From NCBI GenBank assembly GCA_913057675.1, contig CAJXOL010000008.1, positions 1-39,347 on the forward strand: DNA of 39,347 nt, read 5' to 3'. The notes beneath the pieces are model-generated. The model saw nothing but the letters and a program-made list of their open reading frames with translations. It did not search any database and was not told where the DNA came from. Below are positions 26,295 through 33,700 of this stretch, piece by piece (position 1 is the first letter of the stretch; each line of letters opens with the position of its first letter). A program made the translations under genes and the position numbers. The stretch is from an uncultured Pseudomonadota bacterium (GTDB lineage: Bacteria; Pseudomonadota; Gammaproteobacteria; Burkholderiales; Eutrophovitaceae).

Positions 26295-26337
26295 ATGCAC
26301 AATATTGGTGTCATAGCACTATTTTTGTGCATTTTTT
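26295..26337 (+). terminator. Terminator-like hairpin with T-run
   Basis: ATGCACAA and TTGTGCAT form a perfect eight-base stem with a 22-base loop, directly followed by a run of T (26332-26337). It lies 22 bases after the large inverted repeat and could end a short transcript covering it. The large loop makes its efficiency uncertain. Confidence 0.4.
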
Positions 26338-26459
26338 ATCTATAATGAGATTTAAGGTGATGTTTTACTCGGTCTGAGCCCCATTTTTAAACACTGTTAT
26401 GATTACAGATTCGCGATAATTATCTAGCGCGAGTACTTCAATAAATAAGCATTGATCGG

Positions 26460-27320
26460 ATGATGCTACCAGTGACGAATTTTTTTAAAAATCGTAGCTT
26501 ATTCTTTTGCGTGATTATGGTTTTTTGTTCCTTAGTCTCTGCTAAGACGGCTGATTTTTCAGATTGTGATGTATGTCCCTTGATGGTACCTATACCCCAA
26601 GGTTCGTTCGAGCTGCGTGTTCCTCCCTGGGGACCTGGGCACCCGAATGATGAAGGCTATTTTTATACCGTAACTTTTTCCAAGCCTTATGCTATCGCTA
26701 AATATGAGATCACCGCTTTAAATTGGAGGCAGTGTGTTTCAGATAATGCTTGTCCTCAGCTTGAGCTGAAAAGATCAATTCGTGACGAATTTCCTATATT
26801 TAATGTGACCTGGCGAGAGGCCAATCGATTTGCAAAATGGTTATCCAAGAAAACAGGTTTTAGATATAGACTTCCGTCAAATGCCGAATGGGAGTATGCA
26901 GCCCGCGCGGGGTTGGGTATGAATCGTTATTTTGGTATTCCTGCCGCATCACTCTGTGTTTTTTCAAATACTTATGATCAAACTGCAGATCAAAAATACG
27001 AATCAGGGGCAGGGGTTATTCCTTGCTCGGATGGATTTCATGAGCTTGCTCCTGTAGGACAATTCGCGCCTAATAATTTTGGCGTTTACGATTCGATTGG
27101 TAACGTGTCGGAATGGACCGAGGATTGTGCGAGCCCGGATTGGCGCGGAGCGCCGCAAGATGGCAAAGCTTGGCTTAAGGGAGACTGTTCTTTGAGGGGC
27201 TTTAGAGGAGGGTCTTGGTTAAATAATGAACCGTATTATTTAGTTGAGTCCAGCCGTTTTAGGTACTGGGGTTCTCGGGCTGATGATTTAGGGTTTCGAC
27301 TGGTCAGAGAGGTTGAGTAA
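26460..27320 (+). CDS. Secreted SUMF1/FGE-like (formylglycine-generating-enzyme fold) protein
   Basis: The 286-residue product has a signal peptide (about residues 1-28, SLFFCVIMVFCSLVSA) and then a full SUMF1-type domain: MVPIPQGSFEL near 43, YAIAKYEIT, FPIFNVTWREANRFAKWLS, RLPSNAEWEYAARAG near 138, GNVSEWTEDC near 217, RGFRGGSW and GFRLV at the end. In true formylglycine-generating enzymes two Cys near the C-terminus form the copper site; here that stretch (SSRFRYWGSRADDLGFRLV) has none. I therefore expect a non-FGE role, such as binding or another modification in the periplasm. A sulfatase-like gene lies 2.2 kb away. A neighbouring alternative start is the next ATG. Confidence 0.85.
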   Translation: MMLPVTNFFKNRSLFFCVIMVFCSLVSAKTADFSDCDVCPLMVPIPQGSFELRVPPWGPGHPNDEGYFYTVTFSKPYAIAKYEITALNWRQCVSDNACPQLELKRSIRDEFPIFNVTWREANRFAKWLSKKTGFRYRLPSNAEWEYAARAGLGMNRYFGIPAASLCVFSNTYDQTADQKYESGAGVIPCSDGFHELAPVGQFAPNNFGVYDSIGNVSEWTEDCASPDWRGAPQDGKAWLKGDCSLRGFRGGSWLNNEPYYLVESSRFRYWGSRADDLGFRLVREVE

Positions 27321-27343
27321 GGAGATCAGTGAGCTTGGATTTT

Positions 27344-27628
27344 TTAATCCTGATCGTCGTATTCGTCTTCCCATTGAACAGATTCAATGAGGTCATCAAC
27401 AATATCCTCTATGTGCTCCGCGGTTTCTTCCTGTTCAAGAACATTCATGCCTTCGATTAACGAGCCGTCCTCACCATCGAGGCACCGCTCTAACAAGATT
27501 TGTGAGTTGGGCCAATTTTCCGAGAGCTCTTTTAAAAGCAGTGTCTTAAAAACGTCGAACTCGCTCGCAGAGGGAAAGTCGAGCATCTCCTCAGAAATAT
27601 AGTAAGTTATACGAACAGCATTGGCCAT
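27344..27628 (-). CDS. Small acidic protein of unknown function
   Basis: I do not recognise this 94-residue protein. It opens ANAVRITYYISEEMLDFPSA and ends in a strongly acidic tail (SVQWEDEYDDQD). It looks soluble, with predicted helices around residues 25-40 and 65-85, and has no signal or membrane segment. It converges on the SUMF1-like gene with 23 bases between stops, and no good Shine-Dalgarno precedes its ATG. Coding is supported by the uninterrupted frame, protein-like composition and lack of another gene in the region, so it may well be real but is not certain. Confidence 0.6.
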   Translation of the reverse strand: MANAVRITYYISEEMLDFPSASEFDVFKTLLLKELSENWPNSQILLERCLDGEDGSLIEGMNVLEQEETAEHIEDIVDDLIESVQWEDEYDDQD

Positions 27629-27872
27629 GTATTCATTGTGCGGGTTGCGATTTTTTCAATTATCTTGCGTTTAATTTAACGGTTGGTCAATGACTTTTTT
27701 TAGCGTAAATTTAAGATGTAATTCTAAAATTTAATATTTTTGGTGTTCAAAAAACACAACGATGCTGTACAGTTACGAAGAGCTATAAATTTTTTTGGCT
27801 TTTTTCGAGTTAACTTTTTAGAGTTTGGACTGTGTCCGTATGAAAGAAACGTTTTGACCACCTGTTTCAGCC

Positions 27873-29276
27873 TTGCGTATATCACAAAGGAGTTTTTCGG
27901 AGGGCTTGATTGGCCATGGGTTTATCGTGGCTAATAACGTTGTTCCGCCAAGTTTAATTAGACGTGGTCGCCATGCTTGGTTTAGTCCTCGGCTATGGCT
28001 ACGAAGGGTAACCCTTTGGTTTGGTGCTGTCTTAGTCGGTGTTGTGGCAATTTTTTTTGCAATGAGCGCCGAATACGCCAATTCGCTCCATCAAGAAGTT
28101 GTAGAGCTTTCCCCATTATTACCGTTTGTAGTTGGCCCAGCGGGCTTGGCATTTGTTGTATGGATAACTCGCAAATTTTTTCCGGGTTCACAGGGTAGCG
28201 GTATTCCTCAAACGATAGCTGCTATTGATACGGAAAACGAGGAGCGTAGGGGACAATATTTGTCTATACGGCTTGCGCTCGGGAAGTTCTTGCTCACGGT
28301 GGTTGGTCTTTTTTCGGGTGCATCGGTTGGTCGAGAGGGCCCTACAGTGCAAATTGGGGCATCGATTATGCAATCTCTTGGTCGGTTCACCCGATTCTCC
28401 CGGGTAGAGACAAAGCGCGGCTTAATACTTGCAGGCGGTGCGGCAGGAGTGGCCGCGGCGTTCAACACACCGCTTGCGGGAATTGTGTTCGCGATTGAAG
28501 AAATGAGCCGAAACTACGAAAGTCGCACAAGTGGCACGGTACTAACTTCAGTTATTGTGGCGGGAATAGTGTCCATTTGGTGGCTTGGGGACTACACTTA
28601 TTTTGGGACGACATCGGCTATTCTGAATGGATCAAGCGCCTGGATTCCAGTCATTGTATGTGGCGTGATTGGAGGAGTCCTGGGTGGAGCATTCAGCCAA
28701 TCGTTAATTTTTATATCCCGCGGGATACCTGGGAAAATCGGTACATTTGCTAAAAATAGCCCCATTTATTTTGCTGCAGTATGTGGATTTTTGCTTGCAG
28801 TAATCGGCGCATTTTCGGGTAGTTCCACATATGGTACTGGCTATCACGAGGCGCGCATGATCTTGGAAGGAACGGGTGAGATATCTGAGTCATTTGGTTT
28901 TTTAAAATTATTGGCAACGCTAATTTCTTATGTTAGCGGTATTCCCGGTGGAGTGTTCGCTCCTTCTTTAGCAATTGGGGCGGGATTGGGCCAGAATATC
29001 GCACTGATTATTCCTTATGTCCCGTTAGGTGCAGTCGTTGTTTTAGGTATGGTTGCCTATTTTGCTGGGGTGGTTCAAGCTCCGGTTACAGCTTTTGTCA
29101 TTGTTATGGAAATGACCGATAATCACGACATGATTGTGCCGTTAATGGCAGCTTCTTTATTAGCCGCAGGTTGCTCAAAAGTTGTTTGTCGGAAGCCGTT
29201 GTATCGCGCCCTGGCCGATCAATTTATAAATGAGTCTCAGTCTAAGGAATCAAAATCTGAGCCGCGTGATAAGTAG
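27873..29276 (+). CDS. ClC-family chloride channel / H+-Cl- exchanger
   Basis: A membrane protein of up to 467 residues with about ten hydrophobic segments and the ClC signatures: GSGIPQ (near 109) with the anion-coordinating Ser, GREGPTVQIGA (near 154) with the gating Glu, and GGVFAPSLAIG (near 365). The internal proton-path Glu equivalent (AGIVFAIEEM) and a late Tyr in KPLY are also present, so it looks like a coupled exchanger rather than a pure channel. No CBS domains follow. The start is unclear: the ORF begins at TTG 27873, but AAGGAG at 27887 favours a later TTG at 27906 or GTG at 27927; about 35 residues precede the first helix in any case. Confidence 0.92.
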   Translation: MRISQRSFSEGLIGHGFIVANNVVPPSLIRRGRHAWFSPRLWLRRVTLWFGAVLVGVVAIFFAMSAEYANSLHQEVVELSPLLPFVVGPAGLAFVVWITRKFFPGSQGSGIPQTIAAIDTENEERRGQYLSIRLALGKFLLTVVGLFSGASVGREGPTVQIGASIMQSLGRFTRFSRVETKRGLILAGGAAGVAAAFNTPLAGIVFAIEEMSRNYESRTSGTVLTSVIVAGIVSIWWLGDYTYFGTTSAILNGSSAWIPVIVCGVIGGVLGGAFSQSLIFISRGIPGKIGTFAKNSPIYFAAVCGFLLAVIGAFSGSSTYGTGYHEARMILEGTGEISESFGFLKLLATLISYVSGIPGGVFAPSLAIGAGLGQNIALIIPYVPLGAVVVLGMVAYFAGVVQAPVTAFVIVMEMTDNHDMIVPLMAASLLAAGCSKVVCRKPLYRALADQFINESQSKESKSEPRDK

Positions 29277-29491
29277 TTCGCATTGAGATCTTGTGGTTTT
29301 TTGGTCTTAAGAATTCCTAGCGTCAGATTGATTTCTTCTTTTAATATTTCAATGCACTGTTTAACTCCAGCCCGTCCGCTTAAGGCGAGTCCATAAAACC
29401 ACAATGTACCGAGTATATGAGCCTTAGCGCCCAGAGCTATGGTTTTTACTACGCCTGAACTCTATCGAATCGTGAAGATGATACGTCTCAG
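29237..29491 (-). pseudogene. 3' remnant of an FMN-dependent alpha-hydroxy-acid dehydrogenase (LldD/glycolate-oxidase type)
   Basis: Reading the minus strand from 29461 gives SSGVVKTIALGAKAHILGTL, then WFYGLALSGRAGVKQCIEIL and KEEINLTLGILKTKKPQDL, with a stop at 29237-29239 inside the end of the ClC gene on the other strand. This follows the C-terminal part of lactate/glycolate oxidases, where the usual text is of the form R-x-G-x-D-V-V-K-A-L-A-L-G-A and the FMN-binding G-R-x-x-x-Y-G-L-A. Immediately upstream, in frame, are a TAG (29462-29464) and a TAA (29492-29494, the sulfatase stop), and the rest of the enzyme is missing. Key letters are decayed (G-T-L-W for G-R-x-x). It is not in the ORF track. 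Confidence 0.78.
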
Positions 29492-30925
29492 TTAAGGGCG
29501 TTGCGGGTTTTCGCTCCAAATCATTGGTGTGTAATGATCGCGAGCATTAGATAGATCTTTTAAATAAAGTGAAGGAACCATTTCCCAAGAAGCCTCTAGT
29601 AATGCATCTGTGAGCTTATCAGCGATTTCTGGATATTTATTTACGACATTTATTTCTTCTGAAGGGTCTCTTCCAATATCATAGAGTTCCCTTTGCGACG
29701 GGAGTGTACTCACTAAAATGAGTTTCCAATTGTCTCTTAAGATAGCGCCACCCAGTTCTGTCACGTTGAGTATTAGTGTTCTGCTTAAGAGTAATTTATT
29801 TTCAAAAAGTAGCGGTGAGATGCTAATGCCGTCTACCGGTTTGACCTGGTCGTTTTTGCCCATGGGAGCTCCAGCAATTTCAAGTAATGTCGTATACAGG
29901 TCAGAGACGTGGACGCGCTCTGTAGAAATTGTTGGTTTGATTTTTGCGGGCCAGGAGACTATGGCTGGGACACGCACACCACCTTCATACAGTGATCCAC
30001 TGCCCGAACGAAATGGACCATTGTCACTGACGGTTTTTTGACTATCACCATCCCCAGATAAATATTTTCGTTTGACTGAGCCACCACTATCACTATGAAA
30101 AACAATGACTGTATTTTGGCGAATGCCTTTTTTATCGAGTGCCGAGAGAATTTTGCCAACACCCGCGTCAATTTGCGCAACCATACCCAGATAGGTTTGT
30201 GTTACTTGATCCTCGAACTGGTTGAATTTTGTCACAAGGTGTTCGGGTGCTTGAAGTGGCATTCCGGGCGTTGGGAAGCTAATCATCATAAAAAGCGGTA
30301 TGGTCTGATCGTGCTGATCAATGATAGCTGCAGATTTTTCACTAATTAAGTCGGTTGCATATCCAAATTCCGTAATTTGTTTTTCATTTTCAAACCAGTC
30401 AGTTAGACCGATGGTGTTAATTTTTTTTAGGTGGTCTCCAGTCGGAGTGAGGCTACCATAGAAATAATCAAACCCTCTTTGTGTTGGAAGATGATTCCTT
30501 TGAGCGTGACCCAGCAACCAAGAACCAAGCATGGCCGTTCGATAGCCCGCTAGGTTTAACGCTTGGGGAAGTAGGCGTTCTCCCTCAGGAATACCATAGG
30601 TACTCCAAGATAAAATTGAATTTGTTTGGAGTCCAAATCGATAGGGATAGCGGCCAGTCAGAAGTGCTGCACGCGACGACGACGAATAAGGTAGCGTATA
30701 AAAACCTTCGAGACGTACCCCAGAGTCTGATAGGGCATCAATATTAGGTGTTGGGGCACGTCCCCCATGTATCCCCAGATCTTTCCATCCTAAGTCATTC
30801 GTCATGATGTAAATGATATGGGGCTTATCTCCTGCGGTCGCCCATCCAGGATAGCTGACGCAACTTATGCAACCAATAAATGTCACGACGACAAAGAAAA
30901 ACCGTATAAATGGATTGAATCTCAT
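29492..30925 (-). CDS. Secreted sulfatase-fold protein, probably catalytically inactive
   Basis: The 477-residue product has an N-terminal export signal (possibly a lipoprotein, TFIGC or CISC) and then a clear arylsulfatase fold (PHIIYIMTNDLGWKDLG, TPNIDALSDSGV, LLTGRYPYRFGLQ, RGFDYFYG, YEGGVRVPAIVSW). The catalytic positions are mostly changed. The Cys/Ser-x-Pro-x-Arg site reads SSSSR (81-85), the metal DD reads ND (43-44), GKWHLG reads GSWLLG (134-139), the His-Thr-Pro segment reads PGMP, and SDNGG reads SDSGG. The later K of the R-G-x-K segment is also gone. The frame is otherwise intact, so selection keeps the protein but not, I infer, sulfatase activity. Confidence 0.88.
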   Translation of the reverse strand: MRFNPFIRFFFVVVTFIGCISCVSYPGWATAGDKPHIIYIMTNDLGWKDLGIHGGRAPTPNIDALSDSGVRLEGFYTLPYSSSSRAALLTGRYPYRFGLQTNSILSWSTYGIPEGERLLPQALNLAGYRTAMLGSWLLGHAQRNHLPTQRGFDYFYGSLTPTGDHLKKINTIGLTDWFENEKQITEFGYATDLISEKSAAIIDQHDQTIPLFMMISFPTPGMPLQAPEHLVTKFNQFEDQVTQTYLGMVAQIDAGVGKILSALDKKGIRQNTVIVFHSDSGGSVKRKYLSGDGDSQKTVSDNGPFRSGSGSLYEGGVRVPAIVSWPAKIKPTISTERVHVSDLYTTLLEIAGAPMGKNDQVKPVDGISISPLLFENKLLLSRTLILNVTELGGAILRDNWKLILVSTLPSQRELYDIGRDPSEEINVVNKYPEIADKLTDALLEASWEMVPSLYLKDLSNARDHYTPMIWSENPQRP

Positions 30926-30953
30926 AGCCTCAGTATATCTGATCGGTTAATGC

Positions 30954-30975
30954 AACGATATTTTCCATTATCGTT
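30954..30975. promoter_or_regulatory. Inverted repeat between the sulfatase-like gene and the MoxR operon
   Basis: AACGATA and TATCGTT form a perfect seven-base inverted repeat with an eight-base spacer, 29 bases upstream of the divergent sulfatase-like start. It could be an operator shared by both directions; this is inference. Confidence 0.35.
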
Positions 30976-31010
30976 ATCCTCAAGCTATTTATATATTGTT
31001 GTCTGCGAAG

Positions 31011-31039
31011 TTAGGCGACCCATTTAGGCTTGGTATACA
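31011..31039 (+). promoter_or_regulatory. Candidate promoter of the MoxR/vWA operon
   Basis: TTAGGC (31011-31016), a 17-base spacer and TATACA (31034-31039) point into the operon. The ATG at 31052 lies only about 12 bases beyond the -10, so the transcript would be nearly leaderless, and no Shine-Dalgarno is visible. Confidence 0.4.
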
Positions 31040-31051
31040 ATCAGTGTCATA

Positions 31052-32653
31052 ATGTCTATATCTGGCTCCTCAGAAATTAAGCAGTTGGTCTCAGCTGTAG
31101 CTCGCAAATTAAGACTTAGTCGTCTGATAAGCGAGATTGGATTTGTTGTGGCTGTGATATTTTTTGCCTTTGCAGCTTTATTGGTTTTATCGATCCCTTT
31201 TGAATTCGTTACATCTCCTTGGGCATTCGTTGGCTTTGGTATATTTACCCTAGGTTTGTTCGTGTATGTCTGGTTCAAGGCTTGGACAAGTGTTGATGCT
31301 CAGGATGCGGCACGATATCTTGATGAGAGAGCAGGGCTGAAAGATGAGGTATTGAGTGCACTTTGGTTTATAGATTCGACCGGAAAGCAGTCAAGTATTG
31401 GGGGGGGCGATTTTGTTGCCGCTCATCTTGAACGTGCTGTCGCGCGTATCCAACCAATTAAGGCAGATAAGATGGTGCCACTGCGTTTCCCCCAAAGCAG
31501 CAAATTTGCAGTTGTAGCGATCTTATTTTTCTCAGTTACTTGGGTAGGGACATCAAATGTCGTGATTGCCCACAGGGCAGATTTGGCCGTTCGAACTACG
31601 CTAAGTTCGGAGGGTGTGGACGCAGTTCCGAGACCAGTTTTTGATGGGCGGGAAGCGGTTGGTATTGAAGAAATTAATGATGCCCTCGAAGCGCTCCAGC
31701 GCGATGACATCACTTTTGAAGCAAAAAAAGAGGCGTTAAAAAAGGCCAGAGAAGTATTGGACCAAATCAATATGGACGCAGTTATGACGCGCGAAGGATT
31801 GTCTAAATTGTCAAAACTTCTTATAGATCAAAAGGGCTTTGAAGGCGTTGGAAGAGCTTTGGAGCAGGGCAATATTCAAGAAGCCTTAGTGCTACTTAAA
31901 GAAAAGCAAGAAGAGCTTGCCGCTTTATCCGATATGGATGGGCAACTTGGTATTGAGGAGCAACAAGCAGGGTCAACGGCCCGCAGCGAAGACATATCTT
32001 CGGGCGAGCTTGGAGACGCTGCACGTGATCTTATGAATGAGGTTGGGCGACCAGACCCACGAAACATTACACGGTTAATCGAAAATTTAGAGCAAGCACA
32101 GCAGGATATGGAGTCTCAAGAAAGAGCGAATACAGCTGCATCTAGAATGGAGAGCGCGGGTGAGCGTATTGGGCTGGCCCAAACCGGTGCTGCGGATTAT
32201 GGCGGTAGATCAGCCACATCCGACCAAGCAGAAGCGGGCAATGGGACACCATCACCTGACGCTGGAAATAACGATATGGCGGGCGGCTCGCTTTTTCGTC
32301 AAGGCTCAGTGACTGCTAGCGAAGAAGACCAAGGGGATGATGGGAGCTCAACTGGGGCACCCGAAGGGCACGCTGCAGCATTAGCGTTGGAAGGCCGAAT
32401 GACGCAACGTTTGGATGCGGTTTTACGTCTAGAAAAAACTCAAGTTAAAGGGGATGATAGTGTTGAAGGTGAGGAGTCGGCTTGGGAGTTTCAAGCGAGC
32501 AAGAAAGGAAAAGCTCGAACCGAAATCGTCCAAGGAATAGATTCTGTCACTTATGATGACTCAGATGTACTTAACAGTGAATTTGTTTCTGTAGAGCAAA
32601 GACAAGCAGTGCAACAATATTTTTTAGAAATTCATGAAGGAAATAAGAGATGA
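31052..32653 (+). CDS. DUF4175-like membrane protein with long coiled-coil region
   Basis: The 533-residue product has two membrane helices near residues 28-50 and 55-75 and a third near 150-170, with DAARYLDERAGLKDEVLSALWF (about 85-106) between, as in DUF4175-like proteins. The remainder is soluble: an amphipathic Lys/Glu-rich helical part (about 200-300, EALQRDDITFEAKKEALKKA), a Gly/Ser-rich low-complexity linker near 390-430, and a charged C-terminus. It is the first gene of the MoxR/vWA operon and overlaps the next by ATGA, so it is probably a partner or membrane anchor for the ATPase. The family link is by pattern and moderately secure; the function is unknown. Confidence 0.72.
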   Translation: MSISGSSEIKQLVSAVARKLRLSRLISEIGFVVAVIFFAFAALLVLSIPFEFVTSPWAFVGFGIFTLGLFVYVWFKAWTSVDAQDAARYLDERAGLKDEVLSALWFIDSTGKQSSIGGGDFVAAHLERAVARIQPIKADKMVPLRFPQSSKFAVVAILFFSVTWVGTSNVVIAHRADLAVRTTLSSEGVDAVPRPVFDGREAVGIEEINDALEALQRDDITFEAKKEALKKAREVLDQINMDAVMTREGLSKLSKLLIDQKGFEGVGRALEQGNIQEALVLLKEKQEELAALSDMDGQLGIEEQQAGSTARSEDISSGELGDAARDLMNEVGRPDPRNITRLIENLEQAQQDMESQERANTAASRMESAGERIGLAQTGAADYGGRSATSDQAEAGNGTPSPDAGNNDMAGGSLFRQGSVTASEEDQGDDGSSTGAPEGHAAALALEGRMTQRLDAVLRLEKTQVKGDDSVEGEESAWEFQASKKGKARTEIVQGIDSVTYDDSDVLNSEFVSVEQRQAVQQYFLEIHEGNKR

Positions 32654-33645
32654 CGTCAAGCGTGGAACAACAGGTAAAAGTTTTTCAGGATCGTTTCTCT
32701 CAGGTGGTTGATGAGGTCTCGAAAGTTATTGTTGGTAATGGAGATGTGATTTCAAATGTCTTGACGTGTTTGCTGGTTCGCGGGCATGTGTTACTCGAGG
32801 GTATTCCCGGAGTAGGTAAGACGAAGCTCGTGCAAACGCTATCGGATGCTACTGATCTTGGCTTTTCCCGAATACAATTTACGCCTGACTTGATGCCTGG
32901 TGACATCATCGGTTCCAACGTCGTAAGAGAAACTGATGACGGTAAAAAATCGTTTGAATTTCAGAGAGGCCCCGTGTTTACAAACATCCTGCTTGCAGAT
33001 GAAATCAATAGAGCAACACCCAAAACACAGTCTGCCCTTTTGGAGGCGATGCAGGAAAATAGTGTCTCAGCCGGCGGTTCGACGCACAAACTTGATCAGC
33101 CGTTCTTTGTTCTCGCGACCCAAAACCCAATCGAGATGGAAGGCACCTATCCATTGCCTGAAGCACAAATGGATCGATTTTTATTTAAGTTGAGATTGGA
33201 TTTTCCCGAGGCAGCAGATTTGTTAACAATTGTTGAACGTACCACACAACAAGATGACTTGACTGCATCACACGTTCTCAGCAAAGCTGAGATATTGGAA
33301 ATGAGGGAAACAGCACGTGCAGTTGCTGTTGCTCAGCCGGTTATGCAGTATGCAATAGCTCTTGCGCTTGCGACTCATCCTGAAAGTAGCGAAGGACATG
33401 ATTTAGCTAAGCGATATGTTCGATTTGGTTCGAGTCCTCGAGGCGTGCAGTCATTGATTTTGGGTGCGAAAGTAAATGCGCTGCTCAATGATCGGTTTTA
33501 TGTGAGTGTTGAAGATGTCAAAGCGGTTGTGATGCCAGCATTAAGACATCGCGTTCTGATTAACTTTGAAGCTGAGGCGGAGAAAGTAGACTCTGACCAC
33601 ATTCTTGAGGAAATTGTTCGCTGTGTTGCATTACCTAAAACGTAA
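32650..33645 (+). CDS. MoxR-family AAA+ ATPase
   Basis: The 331-residue protein has Walker A GIPGVGKTKL (near 51), the MoxR segment IQFTPDLMPGDIIG, Walker B LLADEINRATPKTQSALLEAM (near 110), sensor 1 LATQNPIEMEGTYPLPEAQ (near 155) and the C-terminal lid with RFGSSPRG. MoxR ATPases act with vWA-domain proteins to assemble or activate other proteins, often by metal insertion. Its stop is followed after 55 bases by a DUF58 gene, its usual partner. The start overlaps the upstream gene (ATGA). Within the MoxR family it looks like the general MRP type rather than RavA, which is a guess. Confidence 0.95.
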   Translation: MTSSVEQQVKVFQDRFSQVVDEVSKVIVGNGDVISNVLTCLLVRGHVLLEGIPGVGKTKLVQTLSDATDLGFSRIQFTPDLMPGDIIGSNVVRETDDGKKSFEFQRGPVFTNILLADEINRATPKTQSALLEAMQENSVSAGGSTHKLDQPFFVLATQNPIEMEGTYPLPEAQMDRFLFKLRLDFPEAADLLTIVERTTQQDDLTASHVLSKAEILEMRETARAVAVAQPVMQYAIALALATHPESSEGHDLAKRYVRFGSSPRGVQSLILGAKVNALLNDRFYVSVEDVKAVVMPALRHRVLINFEAEAEKVDSDHILEEIVRCVALPKT

Positions 33646-33700
33646 ACGTCAGTGCTCAAATACTTTAAACACGGCTTCTACTAAAGACTAGTGAAGATGT

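Larger units (their letters stand above)
25883..26459. other. 577-base stretch without a recognisable protein gene
   Basis: The gap between the small membrane protein and the SUMF1-like gene is AT-rich and has no credible coding frame on either strand. It contains the promoter and palindrome described at 25912-25967, a TATAAT at 26090-26095, the large inverted repeat at 26159-26272, a hairpin with T-run at 26295-26337, and a TATAAT at 26341-26346 about 115 bases before the next gene. The density of structured elements suggests an RNA gene or a small mobile element rather than plain spacer. Confidence 0.7.

Noticed and set aside
27324-27355. GATCA...TGATC with inner GGATT/AATCC as a terminator between convergent genes
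   Set aside because: The stem is interrupted asymmetrically, lacks a T-run, and overlaps the 3' end of the acidic protein gene.
27740-27934. 64-residue plus-strand ORF before the ClC gene
   Set aside because: No recognisable motif and it overlaps the ClC 5' end in another frame. The 27629-27872 gap is otherwise AT-rich spacer with no convincing promoter or terminator.
30481-30747. 88-residue plus-strand ORF and others antisense to the sulfatase-like gene
   Set aside because: Shadows of a longer gene with clear homology on the minus strand.
26460-30925. Working sulfatase plus formylglycine-generating enzyme pair
   Set aside because: The sulfatase-like protein has no Cys in its nucleophile motif and lacks other catalytic residues, and the FGE-like protein lacks its catalytic cysteines.
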